The position numbers and the translations under genes are program-made. A DNA stretch of 64,000 nt from Astropecten irregularis (Eukaryota > Echinodermata > Asteroidea > Paxillosida > Astropectinidae): assembly GCA_963971285.1 (NCBI GenBank), contig OZ020249.1, forward strand, positions 5,270,001 through 5,334,000, written 5' to 3'. The notes under the pieces are model-generated. The model did not search any database. It worked only from the letters and a program-made list of their open reading frames with translations, and had not been told where the DNA came from. How positions within the stretch are numbered: position 1 is the stretch's first letter; every line of letters begins with the position of its first letter. Shown in pieces: positions 26,001 to 38,000 of this stretch.

Positions 26001-29000
26001 GCTATCACGCATGCGTAATCCTGCTGCCCGGCGGCGACTACCCCTTTGCACGTCATCAGTTTATGCGGGTAAACTACGTTCACGCATTGTATCAATATAT
26101 TGGACAGGGTATTACTGATCCATGTATGTGTAGCGCGCTCATTTACACAAATTTGATCAAACCATCCAGAAATAGGTCAATTTTTATTTTAAAAAAAAAC
26201 ATACTCTAGTTCAGGGGTGGGCAACCTTTATGAATCAATGGGCCAGAAACGAGGAATGGAAAATTTGGCGGGCCGCACTAAGGTCAACAATGCACTTTCA
26301 ATTTCAAACATTCAGTAACGAGGATTTTCTTAGAGGGCAACCCCACTAAGGAACACAACCTGACAACTGAGCTTTGTTTGTGAAAACTTGTCAAAGCAAT
26401 ACCGATATGACACAATAGCACAGCGCACTTGCGCTTAAAATAGCACCGAACCTCAGACAAACATTGCAACGTGGCCATGCAAACGTGTGGTGAGTGGATC
26501 GAAGCATCGAAGTATGTGTGCGCGTCGCGCGTGGTGTGACGTCATTAGTGCGGAACGCTATTGATAAGAACTAAAAGAAATAGACTTGCGCACTGTACTT
26601 GCGCACTTGCACTAAAAATAGCACATTGGATCTCAGGCAAATTACTTTGCAACCATGCAAACGTGTGGTATGTCCGCGTGCATGCATGGTGTACACTACG
26701 TGCGTGAGTCAATGTTTGTCTGACATCCGGGGACTCGTGTGACGACATTAGTGCGGAGCGCTAATAGGGAACTCGGAGCTAGCTTGTTCTTTGTGTTTAT
26801 ACCGTTCCGCGTTGTGTGAAGCACATACCAATTTTTTTCTTACTGGATGCGTCTCGCAGGCCGCACAAAAATCAATGGCGCGGCCCTCGGGCCGTAGGTT
26901 GCCCATCCCTGCTCTAGTTCGTAAAAAATATGAAACTTCACATAATTATACATTTTTTAATACACCAATAACGCATTGGCAAACTCTTATCTGTTTTCAA
27001 TATCTGTTGTTTAATAATTAACTCGATACAGGATCTCCTAATTGCTCTCCTACTTTGTCTTTCTGTGTTTCCTATCGTTTTAGTTTTGCTCTAATTTATT
27101 TTGTCTGTTTTTGTTCTTTAAAGGTAGTATCATACTTTGGTAAGAAGCCAAAACAGAAATATTCACATCAGTGTCTGAAGATGGTGGTGGTAGAAAAAAA
27201 AAACGTTAAAATTGTTCTGCCTGAAATGGTGTATTTATCCAAACATTAATAAAACAACGACCGAAAATCTTTTTGATCTTTTAAAAGATTTTTGATCTTT
27301 TAAAAGATCAAAAATAAAAGAGAAAAGACTTAAGAAATACTGTGGCTGTTTTTCACCCTTTTCTCAAAAAGTGGGCACCGTATGGGACTGAAATTTTCAC
27401 AGATGACTGTTACTGTATCTGTTTTGATATTTTTGTCCATGAATCTGTATTTCTTTGATCAAAACCAAAGTATGATACTACCTTTAATATTGTATTGTCA
27501 ATTTTTGTTTTTTTGTGATGTGTACTTCCTCTTTCTGATTTTTGTTTTTTCCTCTTTGCAATTTATTTTTTTTCTTTCTTTTTATTTTTTTTTGTTTTTT
27601 TATTTTTATTTTCTTTCTTCTGTTTTTCTCTCTCCCTTGCTTTTTGGTTTTGGTACCTACTTTACTGCCATTCTGTAATTTCTATTTTCCTTGCGGCTTT
27701 TTGTAATCTTTCTGTTAATTTTTGTTTTAAAGTTTTTCTTCTCTTTTTCTTCTTCAAATTTGCAACCTTACCAGTCTGTTTTATGATTTCTTTACTTGAT
27801 TTTGTTTTCTGTCATCTTTAAAACAAAAGCTTATTGTTTCTGATCTTTTCCATTGTTATGTTTCCATTTAATCTTTCATATTGAAATTTGTTTTCACTTC
27901 TCTAGAGTTGAACAATTCTGACATTTTGATCCTAGCAGTATCTCTCGCAAAGGCTTTCCAAAAAAAAAAAAATCAAGTTATTTTGGAGTTTGTACTTCTC
28001 ATTCTGTTCTGTTTAACTTGTTTCCAGTCTCTCAGCTTCTTTTTCTGTGCCTCTCTCTTTCTGATTGGTTGTCTCGTTCTGATGATGTCTTGATAAATCC
28101 AACTAACAACTGGCATGCGATGTTATAACGGTCTGACAGACAGGACAGTTTGGAACTGTCCATCCAAATTTTACCATCTTGCCCTTTTCTAAACAATGGA
28201 TATGCAAGAGTAACCATGATCAATTGCGATGTATCACGTTTGCTGTCATGTGTCTTTTTTGCGTCGGCTGTTTTGGCTTTTCTTGTTTTATTGACAAAAA
28301 TACAAAAATTGCCTGATTTCTTTGGCCTTAAAATAAACAAATTCTGTTTTAGAGTGGTCACGTTGTTCAAATTCTTACGTTTTAGCTTCACTTGCGCCAT
28401 TTGTGTTTGAAATTCAGTGCTTTCAAGGACAAAGACGTTTGAAAGATGTCTTCTATTTTTTGTAGATAGTGGTCTGAATTTGAGTGTGCATTGTGTGTTT
28501 TGGATGCCCGATTGGACTTTGTCTTTGCACTCGGTCTTTGTTCGGAACTGACGTTGTTGCAAGTTCGATTCAAACACTCACTTGATTATTGTTGTGTAGG
28601 ATTAGAGGATCACTACTTACTCTAGTTTTAACCGTTGCACACCTTTTTTTTCACTACTGCACATGTTTAATTGACTGCTGCCTTAAACTGAGAGTGGCCA
28701 TTTTGAGCTGAAATTTTTAGAAGTGATAGATATGTGTTTGTGGTAGTAACTTGCTTTATTAATCCTGCTTGTTGGTTTTTTAATACTTAAGTTCGGTTTT
28801 TTATTTTATTTTTTATTATTTGTTTTTTAAGAGACATTTGCATGGCAGGGTATGTTAAAACAGTAACATGCATTTTATAGGGAGTAAAACTAACGTTAAA
28901 CCTTGGGTTAAAGTTTAAAGCTTAGCAGTGAAATATATGGGTTTAAAAGCAACACATTGAAGGATTAGCATTTTAACATCGGCTTATAAGTTTTAAACAC

Positions 29001-32000
29001 GCCCCGTGAAAACCTTCTTAAAAAATAGGATGCTAGAGTTAGACTTAGAATGTTATGAAGATCGTACCCTTCCCCAATTTTTTTTTTAACCTAGGGCTAG
29101 AGTTATAACAGGAAGTTCTGCGCGCATGTAAAAGTAAAATGTCTTCCTTGGTCGTGGAAAAAAATATGGCATGTTGACTAATGGAATTGGACTTGAGATG
29201 GATTCTGAACTCCTCATCCCCTTGTTTGTCTATTATCGTCTTGTCTGTCTGTCTGTCTGTCCATTCGTCTTTTTGTCTGTTGATTGGATTGTGTTTGTTT
29301 CTCTGTCTATCTGGAGTGAGGTATTGAAGTAGGAATGCCCGTCTGGAAAAAAGAGGAGAGAGAAGAATGGCTGGATGTCTGTCCTCTTTTTTTTGGTTCT
29401 TTTTGTTTGTACCTGTTTCTTCATTCCCCCCGCCTTCCAAATTATATACGGTATGGTACCCCTGTCTTGACATGTTTCTTGATTTGAAGAGAGCTCATCT
29501 GAAATGCCCTTCTCCGATTGGCTGTTGAGGGAGTCCACCATTTTTGCCAGGAGTGGTACCTTCCACCTAGCCTGTGGCCTGATTGACTGTGCTTATTTGC
29601 ATTTGCTCCGCCCACTTTTCCCATATAAGGACAAGTGGGCGGGTTTTGTTTTGGCATGCTGTTGTATGGATTAGGCATCCAATGGGTAAAGTATGACATG
29701 TTGAGAGAAATAGTGTGATGTGGTTATTAACCTCTTATAATCATAGTACATGTAATTAATCAAACCTTCAAAATTAAAAACACGGATGCCTATTTCTGTT
29801 TTTTTTTTTTATTTGTTTATATATTTATTTATTTATTTATTTTGCTGCTTCCTTGGTAGTGTATTAACATTTGCTCTGCAGTAGATGCACGTAAAAAAAA
29901 AGGCAATGCGACTTGAAAAAGTCTACAGCATTGTTCTGAATTTGGTTATTGCTAAACACAGAAACAATCAACAAAAACATGAAAAATGGTACTGATATTG
30001 CAATACCATTTTGATACAAATGTAGCCGCGCAGTTATTTCTGCCTACTGAGTATATGTCAAGCAATTTACTAAACTTCCAACCAACCCCAACTATCTATT
30101 GTTACCATGGCAAAGGTCAGAGTTCAATTTATCTTGAATAGAATGACCCCAGTTTGCAGAGGTCATTGCATGCTGTGTAGGCATTAATACTTAATGATAT
30201 AACTTCATGCTCATTGTGTTACATTATGCACCACATTCAAACTAGAACATTGTGCACCCGACGTATCAAAGAAACACATTCAGTTTAAATTTGGTCAGTT
30301 ACAAATCAGACAGAGTAAAGATTAGATGCAAGAATAGAAAAAACAGAGTTAAGCAATCTAAAAACAAACTGCTCTACCGTGTTGTTGATTGCAGTAGGAA
30401 TGCTCAGAACATATTGAGATCTGGGTCCAATTTCATAGAGCTGCTTAGCACATAAAAATTGCTTAGCACAGAAATGGCTTGTCCAATAAAACAAACCGCC
30501 ATTGAAAATTTGATTTGATATTCATGGTCAGTGAACAACAGCCAAAGAACAATGTGAGACTATTGAGAACCGGTCTTCAAGTCAACAGCGCACGCGCACG
30601 CAATTGTGAGCATGCGCACGTTGTTTTGCGTCTGCGCTGTTGTGCGTGCGCGTGCACTGTTGACTTGAAGACCGGTTCTCAAAAGTCTCCCATTGCAAGT
30701 GCTACACAACACATGGAAATTTGGTTGTTAATCCTGTTTTTATTAAGACAGCAATTTGTCATGCTTAGCAAATTTTTGTGCTAAGCAGCTCTATGAAATT
30801 TGCCCCAGTGCTGGATTTTATTAAACGTTAAGATTAATCTTAAGATGAGTTATCATTATCACCATGGTGATTTGCATTGTGACATCACACTTTGCTTAGC
30901 AATTAAGATTGGGTTATGATTTAAGATTAATCTTAGTGCTTGGTGAAATTGAGTCCTCGTACTGAAATGGCTCTATGCAGCATATGAGGCTGAGTAGAGT
31001 AAAAGGCCGCTTAGCAAAAAGAAACACCCTAACCCGAATAAGCATAAAGATGTACTTGCGTAGGGGGATAATTCACTCAGTCATTCGTCAGCTAATCGTC
31101 ATCTTCATCTTTTGGAGTTGACGTGACAAGGTGTGTACTGTCATGGGCTTATGCCAGCAGAACTTGTTAATCTGCTATTAAAGTCCGCTAAGCAGAAGTT
31201 AATTGACCACTAAGCTGAACGTGTTAAAGCTGTTTGGCTTGACTGGTGAATAATTGGAACTTGTTAACTGCTAAGCGGATGTTAAGCTGCTATTGCAGAT
31301 GATAAGGTTGCAAGCTTAACCTTTTTAGATGCAAATCTTAAGTTATCTCAGCCACTAAAGCAAAACCCATTTCGCTGCTACGCAAAGTTCCAGAACTCAC
31401 CACACTGAGCATTCCTAGGCCTGCAATTTCTAACATTGCATTTTTCCTATTACTAACCCCACATTAATTTTAATTATGGTCCGCACCCTTCATTTTTATT
31501 CAGACACTCTCACTAATCCTCTTGGTTCTGTTCATTATTTGAGTGGCATTTGTTTTCAGTTTGTCTTAATACATGAACCTTTTATGCTTGCATTGCTGTA
31601 TGATTTTGGTTGACAACAGATATTAACCCTATTCTCTATGGTAGGTCATTTTAATGTGAAACACCCATTTTGAAATGTTACATGCAAGCGAGGGCATTGT
31701 GTAGTTGCTAAGGAACTTGAAATGAACATTGGGTACTAGACCATTTTGCGGGATGGAAAATTCAAATATTGTTAATAATTCATGTTAATATATGAATTAT
31801 GCCAAAGTTAACATATGGATCTGACACTACACATCATTCAAATCAACAGCACACTGCATCCTTTTTTGGGGTCAAGTTCTCACTTTACTTTTGGTTTTGG
31901 TTCCCACTTTTTACGCACCACACCTTGACATAAATGCACCCTCAAAATACTTTGAAGTGGGACCCCAGATAAGCTTGAAAATTGCCCAAATCTGCATTTG

Positions 32001-35000
32001 TATCCATTTGCACGGGATGCTATTGGCCAATTTGCTTTTTTGGCTGGCTGTGATGTCATCATCTTCTGGCCGTCTGATTGGCTTTTAAAATGGCAGCCCT
32101 GCTCTCTTCTTTCCTTGCCGTTGTGTTACAGTGTGTGCATGTTTGCATGTGTACATGGTTAGTAGTGGTGCTATTCTGCTCATTGTGGATGAATTGGTTG
32201 GCAAACCGTGGCAGAACCTCAGAAATGTAGTCCCTGTCAGTTTGAGTATAAAACCAGCGATTTGTTGGCACCAAATTTGAAAGCTAACAGTCTGACATGC
32301 ATACCGAACAATTTATATAGAGAGTGCCATTACCTGATAATTTTTCTTTAAGTTTTTAAAAATTAGTCAATTTTGTTCCTTTTTTGAATATTTGTTGAAA
32401 GAAAATCATGAAATATACTGAGTTTGCCAACCATCTTGCTTTGTAGTTTTTTTTTTAATGTGATTCTATATTTCTCTGTTTTCCTTTTTTTTTTTCTCGA
32501 TGTATCCTTTCTACCTTTTCCTTTGATACCTTATTCATGATTCATCATGTGACCTCCTCATCCCCCTCCTGTGTGTTGGTGTTTCGTGGCATGTGATTGG
32601 CTGGCCCTAGATCGTTCCGCACCGCCCACCCCTCCACCCAGTCCCAAGGAGGGGACAAAAGAAGTCAGCCCCTGCCATACCCACTTCAGTCAGCTGATCA
32701 AATTTGTTGTCAATGGGCTCAGCATGAGTGAGTGTAAACCTGTACTCTTATCTATGGTAGTAGACACAATTTTTGTTTCTTTTCATGTTTTTTTTTTCTT
32801 CTTTCTTTAAACCCCTCTTTTTTCCCTTTTTTTGTTGTTGTTGTGGCTTTATATTCATTTTTGTTTCTTTCCATTCTTTCTTTTTACAAAAAAAAAGTAC
32901 CATGCATTGTCTTTGGAGTTTAATTGCTTTATACTACAAGAATTACCCAACTCTCTACAGAAATGTGTACTTATAATTGTTTTCACTTTATTGTTATCTT
33001 CCATCCAATGTACTTGAAAAAAAACAATAGATCTTTAATATTTTTCAAATTTGTAACCGTTGTTTATAGAATTGTGCCGACCGATTTGGACTGTTTTCGT
33101 CAGAGGCTATTTTTGCTTCAATGTAGAAACTTCCACTTGGACCCTTTATGTGAAAGCATCCTCGCAAGACAAAAAAAAAAACCGACATGCATTTTGGGCA
33201 ATATTCCTGTTTTCCTCCCATTCAAGTTTGATGGTCAATTTGCATTCGCAGATTTCAAGGACCTATCAGCCCTGTTTTTATTTTTTTTCCCTCTAATAGT
33301 GAACTCTCATTTCGACCGAGACAAATCCCAAATTGTATTGCTCGTCGGAGCTTAAAGAAGCAATTCCGGGCAAGAGGTTGCTTATTAAGAAGCACCGTCT
33401 GAAGTATATAAATATAAACCATGAATAATTGATCATGCATGGTATATATGCCTCATAATTTAACATTCATTGGTTGTGTGTCCATCTATTTAATTTCCAT
33501 TCGTCTGTTAATAGACCCATCCGTGCTCCATGTACCATGTAAGTTCTTTTGTATTTCAAAATCATTTGCACTCAGTTATATTTCTCTCACTCAATTTTTT
33601 TGTGCACTTTGTCATCTTTTCCAAAACAAAAAAATTCAAAACTATCACCGAAAAAAAAACGGCCGATAGAAAGACACACAAATTCCGATAAACACAAGTA
33701 GACCATACCATTTCACGTCTGGCATGCAATTTTTCATCAAAGATCACACATTTTTTCATTTTTCTTTTTCAATTTTTTTTTTATCGTCACCTCATTTGTA
33801 AATTTATCTTTTATTTTAATTTTTTTGTTTATTTAATATTTTTCCTTATATTTATATATTTTACCCCGCTTTGTCAATATTAGTTTTTTTTTGTTTTCCA
33901 TCACAGTCCACCACCCCCCCCTCTCTCCCATTAATTTTGATTTAGCTTTTTGCATCAATCTTGTCAATCCTGAAATCAAGTCTGCCAAACTTATTTGGGG
34001 TTTTTAAATATTTTTGTTTACCTTTTGGGAAGGTAGGAGGATCGATATTTCGGTTTAGCAATAGAGTGCAGACATTTGTCATTTGATTTTTGATATGATT
34101 TTGATTTTGATCAATGTATGTGGTGTCTTCATGCAGCCTGCCCGCCGTGTGTTAATACATATTTGCGATGATCTGTGATTTTTTTTTTGTGGTTTACAAT
34201 TTTATTTTTTTTCTGTCCCTGATGTAATATTTACGTATAATATGTTCACCCCCTTTTTTATTTTTGATTGAGAGTCAATGTCTTTTGATCATGAACAGAG
34301 AAATGACCCATTTTGACCAATGTGGACTTTGAATATTCTCCTGAAGATGACCAAAGCATACTGGCCGAAACGTTGGCATACAACCTCCGGGTCTTACCGA
34401 ATAATAATCTCAAAACGAGTTGAGTCATTCACACTGTGCGTCGTTACAAGTTAACCTGCCTGTGTATTATGCCTCAACCTTGTAGAGCCTCAAATTTGAT
34501 TTCACTGTTTGGCCTAAATCTCGCATTAGTGACCGGATCTGGCAAAATGAGTCTTAAGGTCAATTTCCAATTTGTCTGTTCTGTTTTCATATGAGACAGA
34601 ATATGTTTAGACTTTTACCTTGGGGTATCATACAGGTCAATACCTGACAAAACGAGGAATTAACTGCAAACATTGTACAGATCCTGCCTTATTGATTTTC
34701 ATAGTGCAACATTTTTAAAATGATATGTTAAACTCTTATAATCGGCTTTTAAGACTTATGACTCATTTTGATTGATTGGGTCACATTTATAGAAAGAAAA
34801 GTAAAATCTATTGAATTTAGTAATTTCTCACGCAGATGTGAGCAAGGGGTTGTGAAGAACATGAACATGTCGAATGGTCATTTCTCAAATTATAATCAGA
34901 GAAACCAGACAGGAAAGTCTTGTCAGATTCAGTGACTCTTGATCCTTTGTTTCAGCATCGTCTCAACCCCATTCCCCCTACCCTACCCTACCCCTCCAAC

Positions 35001-38000
35001 CCCCAACCCCTTGACTATTTGTAACCATACTCTCCCCACAGTCACCAAAAAACCCAAACCCCAGCCCCTTTGTAAAACAATTCCCCCCTCCCTGACCCCT
35101 CCCTCCCCCCTCCCTGGCCCCTCCCTGACCCCTCCCTGACCCCTCCCTGACCCCTCCCTGACCCCTCCCTGACCCCTCCCTGACCCCTCCCTGGCCCCTC
35201 CCCGCCCTCTCTCGTCGCTCACCCGGTATGGTTCAGAGTTCATCATTTCTTACGATCTTAAAATCCCTCGAATGATTTTTGTAGTTTCTTTTTGTACACA
35301 GAATTCCTAATATCACCTATGAGTTTAGGCTTAATGAACAGTACAATGAACCTACTATGTGTTTTAACATGAGTTCCCAAACCTTGTATCCAATAACTCC
35401 ACATATTTCTTGTAAAGGAATGGGGAAAATGACATATTTTTCTTGAATTCTTCAAATTCAAAGTGTTTGTGTTTTCGAATGAAAACAATTTGAACAAAAA
35501 AAATTATGATGAATACTGGAAAATATAAATTTTGTTTGGAAATTCAGACCTTCCTTTTGGTTTTGATTCCAATTTTATAAAGCTGCTTGGCAAGAAATTT
35601 TGCTTTATAATCTCAAAAAAAAAAAAACTAGCGGAGTGCCAGTCGCATGCCATGACATGACACTTTGGTTGGTAACCGGTGCTCACTATAAGCAAAACTT
35701 GTCCGTGCTTAGCAAACTTGGGAGGTTAAGCAGTTGGATGAAATTGACACTTGGACTGAGCTGTGACCACTGAGTCCGTGATGAAACCAATGAAACACTG
35801 GATTTGAAATGCCGAACCTTGCCATGGTGACCAAATGCCTAAATATCTCTACTTCTTCATGTATGGTCGCTCCATCATTGCAGTCAGGCATCCATTTTGA
35901 CCGCTTGTGCCAAAAATGTTTGCCCACACATGGCCAGCTTATGTTTATAGTCTGGCTTTACCAAAAATATCAACTTTGTTTAATCATGAATATTTGATAA
36001 TTGGTACGAAGTCGAGTTCCATGAACAGAAAAAAGCTATGTTGTTATACATTCCAAGATTAGTAGAAAAGCGCTGCGCACTTGCGCTAAAAATAGCACCG
36101 AGCCTCAGACAAACATTGCAACCGGCCATGCTAAACGTGTGGTGAGTGGAGGTATGTGTGTGTGTGCATGCATGGAGTGACGTCATTAGTGCGGAACGCT
36201 ATTAAAACATATGTCATATTCCCTATGCCTCATATTGACAAATCCCAGTTTGTTTTTTCTCACTTACTAAGTTTAGTAGCCTATCAAGGTGTATATAACA
36301 ATTTTGTGGTCATTATTTCTTTGTAAAGTCTACCTGTTTTAATGAAAAAAAAAAATCCATGTTCCGATATTTTTTTTGCATTTTGTATGATGTTTTATAT
36401 ATGCATGCTGTAACTTTTCAGAATATCTTTTTATTATTATTATTAAAGTGAGGGGGATTTAATTGTTGTATTCAAAGCCATTATTGGTTGTGCTGGTTAT
36501 CATGAGCTCAGGAAAATCTGATTTGGTTTTAACTGGAAGCGCCCCCATATCAACCAAAGTCCGTTTGGAATGACACAAGACTGCATAAGGCCCAGTCCAG
36601 TCACTCACAGTAACTTCATTCTCAAAGTCTGTAAGGTTTCAACTTGGTCAAAGTCCAAAGAACATCCGATGGGGACAGTGGGCAGTATTTTTGATGGATG
36701 CAAGAAAATTACAGGTGTCAGACACTGTAACTTATAGTGGGTGTTCGCTAGCCTATCTTTATCACATGGCTGAAAGAGTGTGCCACAGGGATACTGCACT
36801 GTTTTTGGACTTTTGAGGATTCATGAAGGTTTCTAGCCTGAAATGTCCGAGGGTTGATAGGGTAGATTCTGAACATCAGGACCAGCTTCCGATATCCCCA
36901 GCCCAGTTCCTCTTGAGGAACTGATTATTTGAACGTGTCCAATTGGTTAATTATTAGCTGAACAGTCGTCTCCTTCCCATTTTGTCGTGTGTTAAGATCG
37001 CAGCGAGGGCTCGTTTACCCGGTCGAGGAGCTCCAGCATATCCAGCCTTGAGAAGGAGGCCAGAGAGGGAGTCCAGTGTCTGACCTTTGCTGAGTCCTAC
37101 ACCAGGAAAACAGGTCAGATGTCAAACCTAGTCTTGCCCTCAAGGGGCAATCATTGGAAATGTTAACCATTGTTGTGCTAGATAATCTAAGATCCTTTTT
37201 ATACAAAGAAGATGAAGATCTGTTGGTACTTCACATAGGATGTTACGCAGTTGTTATTATTTCTCTAATGGCTTCTGACTGACAAATTAAGAAAGATGAT
37301 TGACAATTTGGGACACCTTTAACATATGGCTAGATAGCTCAGTTGGTAGATCAAGTACCAGTGTGGTATTCTGGAGGTTGCGGGTTCGAATCCTGCTCCA
37401 ATCACTTTTCTTTGTTCACCTTTCAATGACTTAAATTACCAGTAATCTAGTCAGTTTCCCCTGTGGTTTATTTGATAATTTTGTTCGTAAAAAATTTGAA
37501 AAAGTAAGTGGAGTTATTACAGGTACTGGGCATACTTGTAATACATTTCTGCTCCAATGATCTCAAATTATATATTGCACTAACTAATGGCTTTTGCTTT
37601 AACTTGGTAAGCACATTTGTCAGCATCGAAGCATAGCTGCATGTAGGAATGCCCTTAGAAGCTGCCGTAGCCATAGCCATAGCTGCCAGATCCAGCCTTT
37701 AATACTGTGTCCAATGATCTGTAACCCTTGTCATTGCTGTTGTAATATTGACAGAGTCCGTTACGTCGCCATGCATCTGGGTTGGCACCACTCTAGGCTC
37801 GGTGCTGGTCATCGTCATCAACCTGCCACCATGGGGAGAGCAACGGTACACACAGCCCGTCATCGTCACTCCTAGCGGTACGTCAGACTGTAACAGTCAC
37901 AGTCTGTTTTTACTCTTTTCAGTTTAAGGAAGATTTGAGGCTTTGGATGGTGACAATTGGTATGTGGATCAGTTTGCAGAAAAAACATGTCATATTTGTT

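Larger units (their letters stand above)
26204..26919. mobile_element. hAT-like non-autonomous element with perfect 8-base target duplication
   Basis: CTCTAGTT at 26204-26211 and again at 26912-26919 flank an element starting CAGGGGTGGGCAACC and ending GGTTGCCCATCCCTG. Subterminal GGGCCAGAAACGAGG and GCGGGCCGCAC are also mirrored (GCAGGCCGCAC, CGGCCCTCGGGCC). An 8-base duplication and CAGGG..CCCTG ends are hAT hallmarks (family knowledge). No transposase frame. Two GCACTTGCGCT-type fold-backs are nested inside. Confidence 0.9.

Noticed and set aside
28032-28577. 181-codon minus-strand frame
   Set aside because: No domain, no conserved motif and AT-driven composition; lies in a long intron with no splice support.
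34837-34930. Possible extra linker exon starting after CTCACGCAG and reading DVSKGLVKNMNMSNGHFS
   Set aside because: The acceptor and phase would fit, but no good in-phase donor precedes the stop, and the peptide does not match tomosyn.
35085-35246. Minus-strand Gly/Arg-rich frame
   Set aside because: Produced entirely by the decamer minisatellite.
36167-36185. TGACGTCA as a CRE regulatory site
   Set aside because: The word is part of a dispersed fold-back family, so its presence is explained by the repeat.
37326-37407. Possible functional tRNA gene
   Set aside because: A and B boxes are present, but the stems do not pair well and the body continues into a shared SINE tail.
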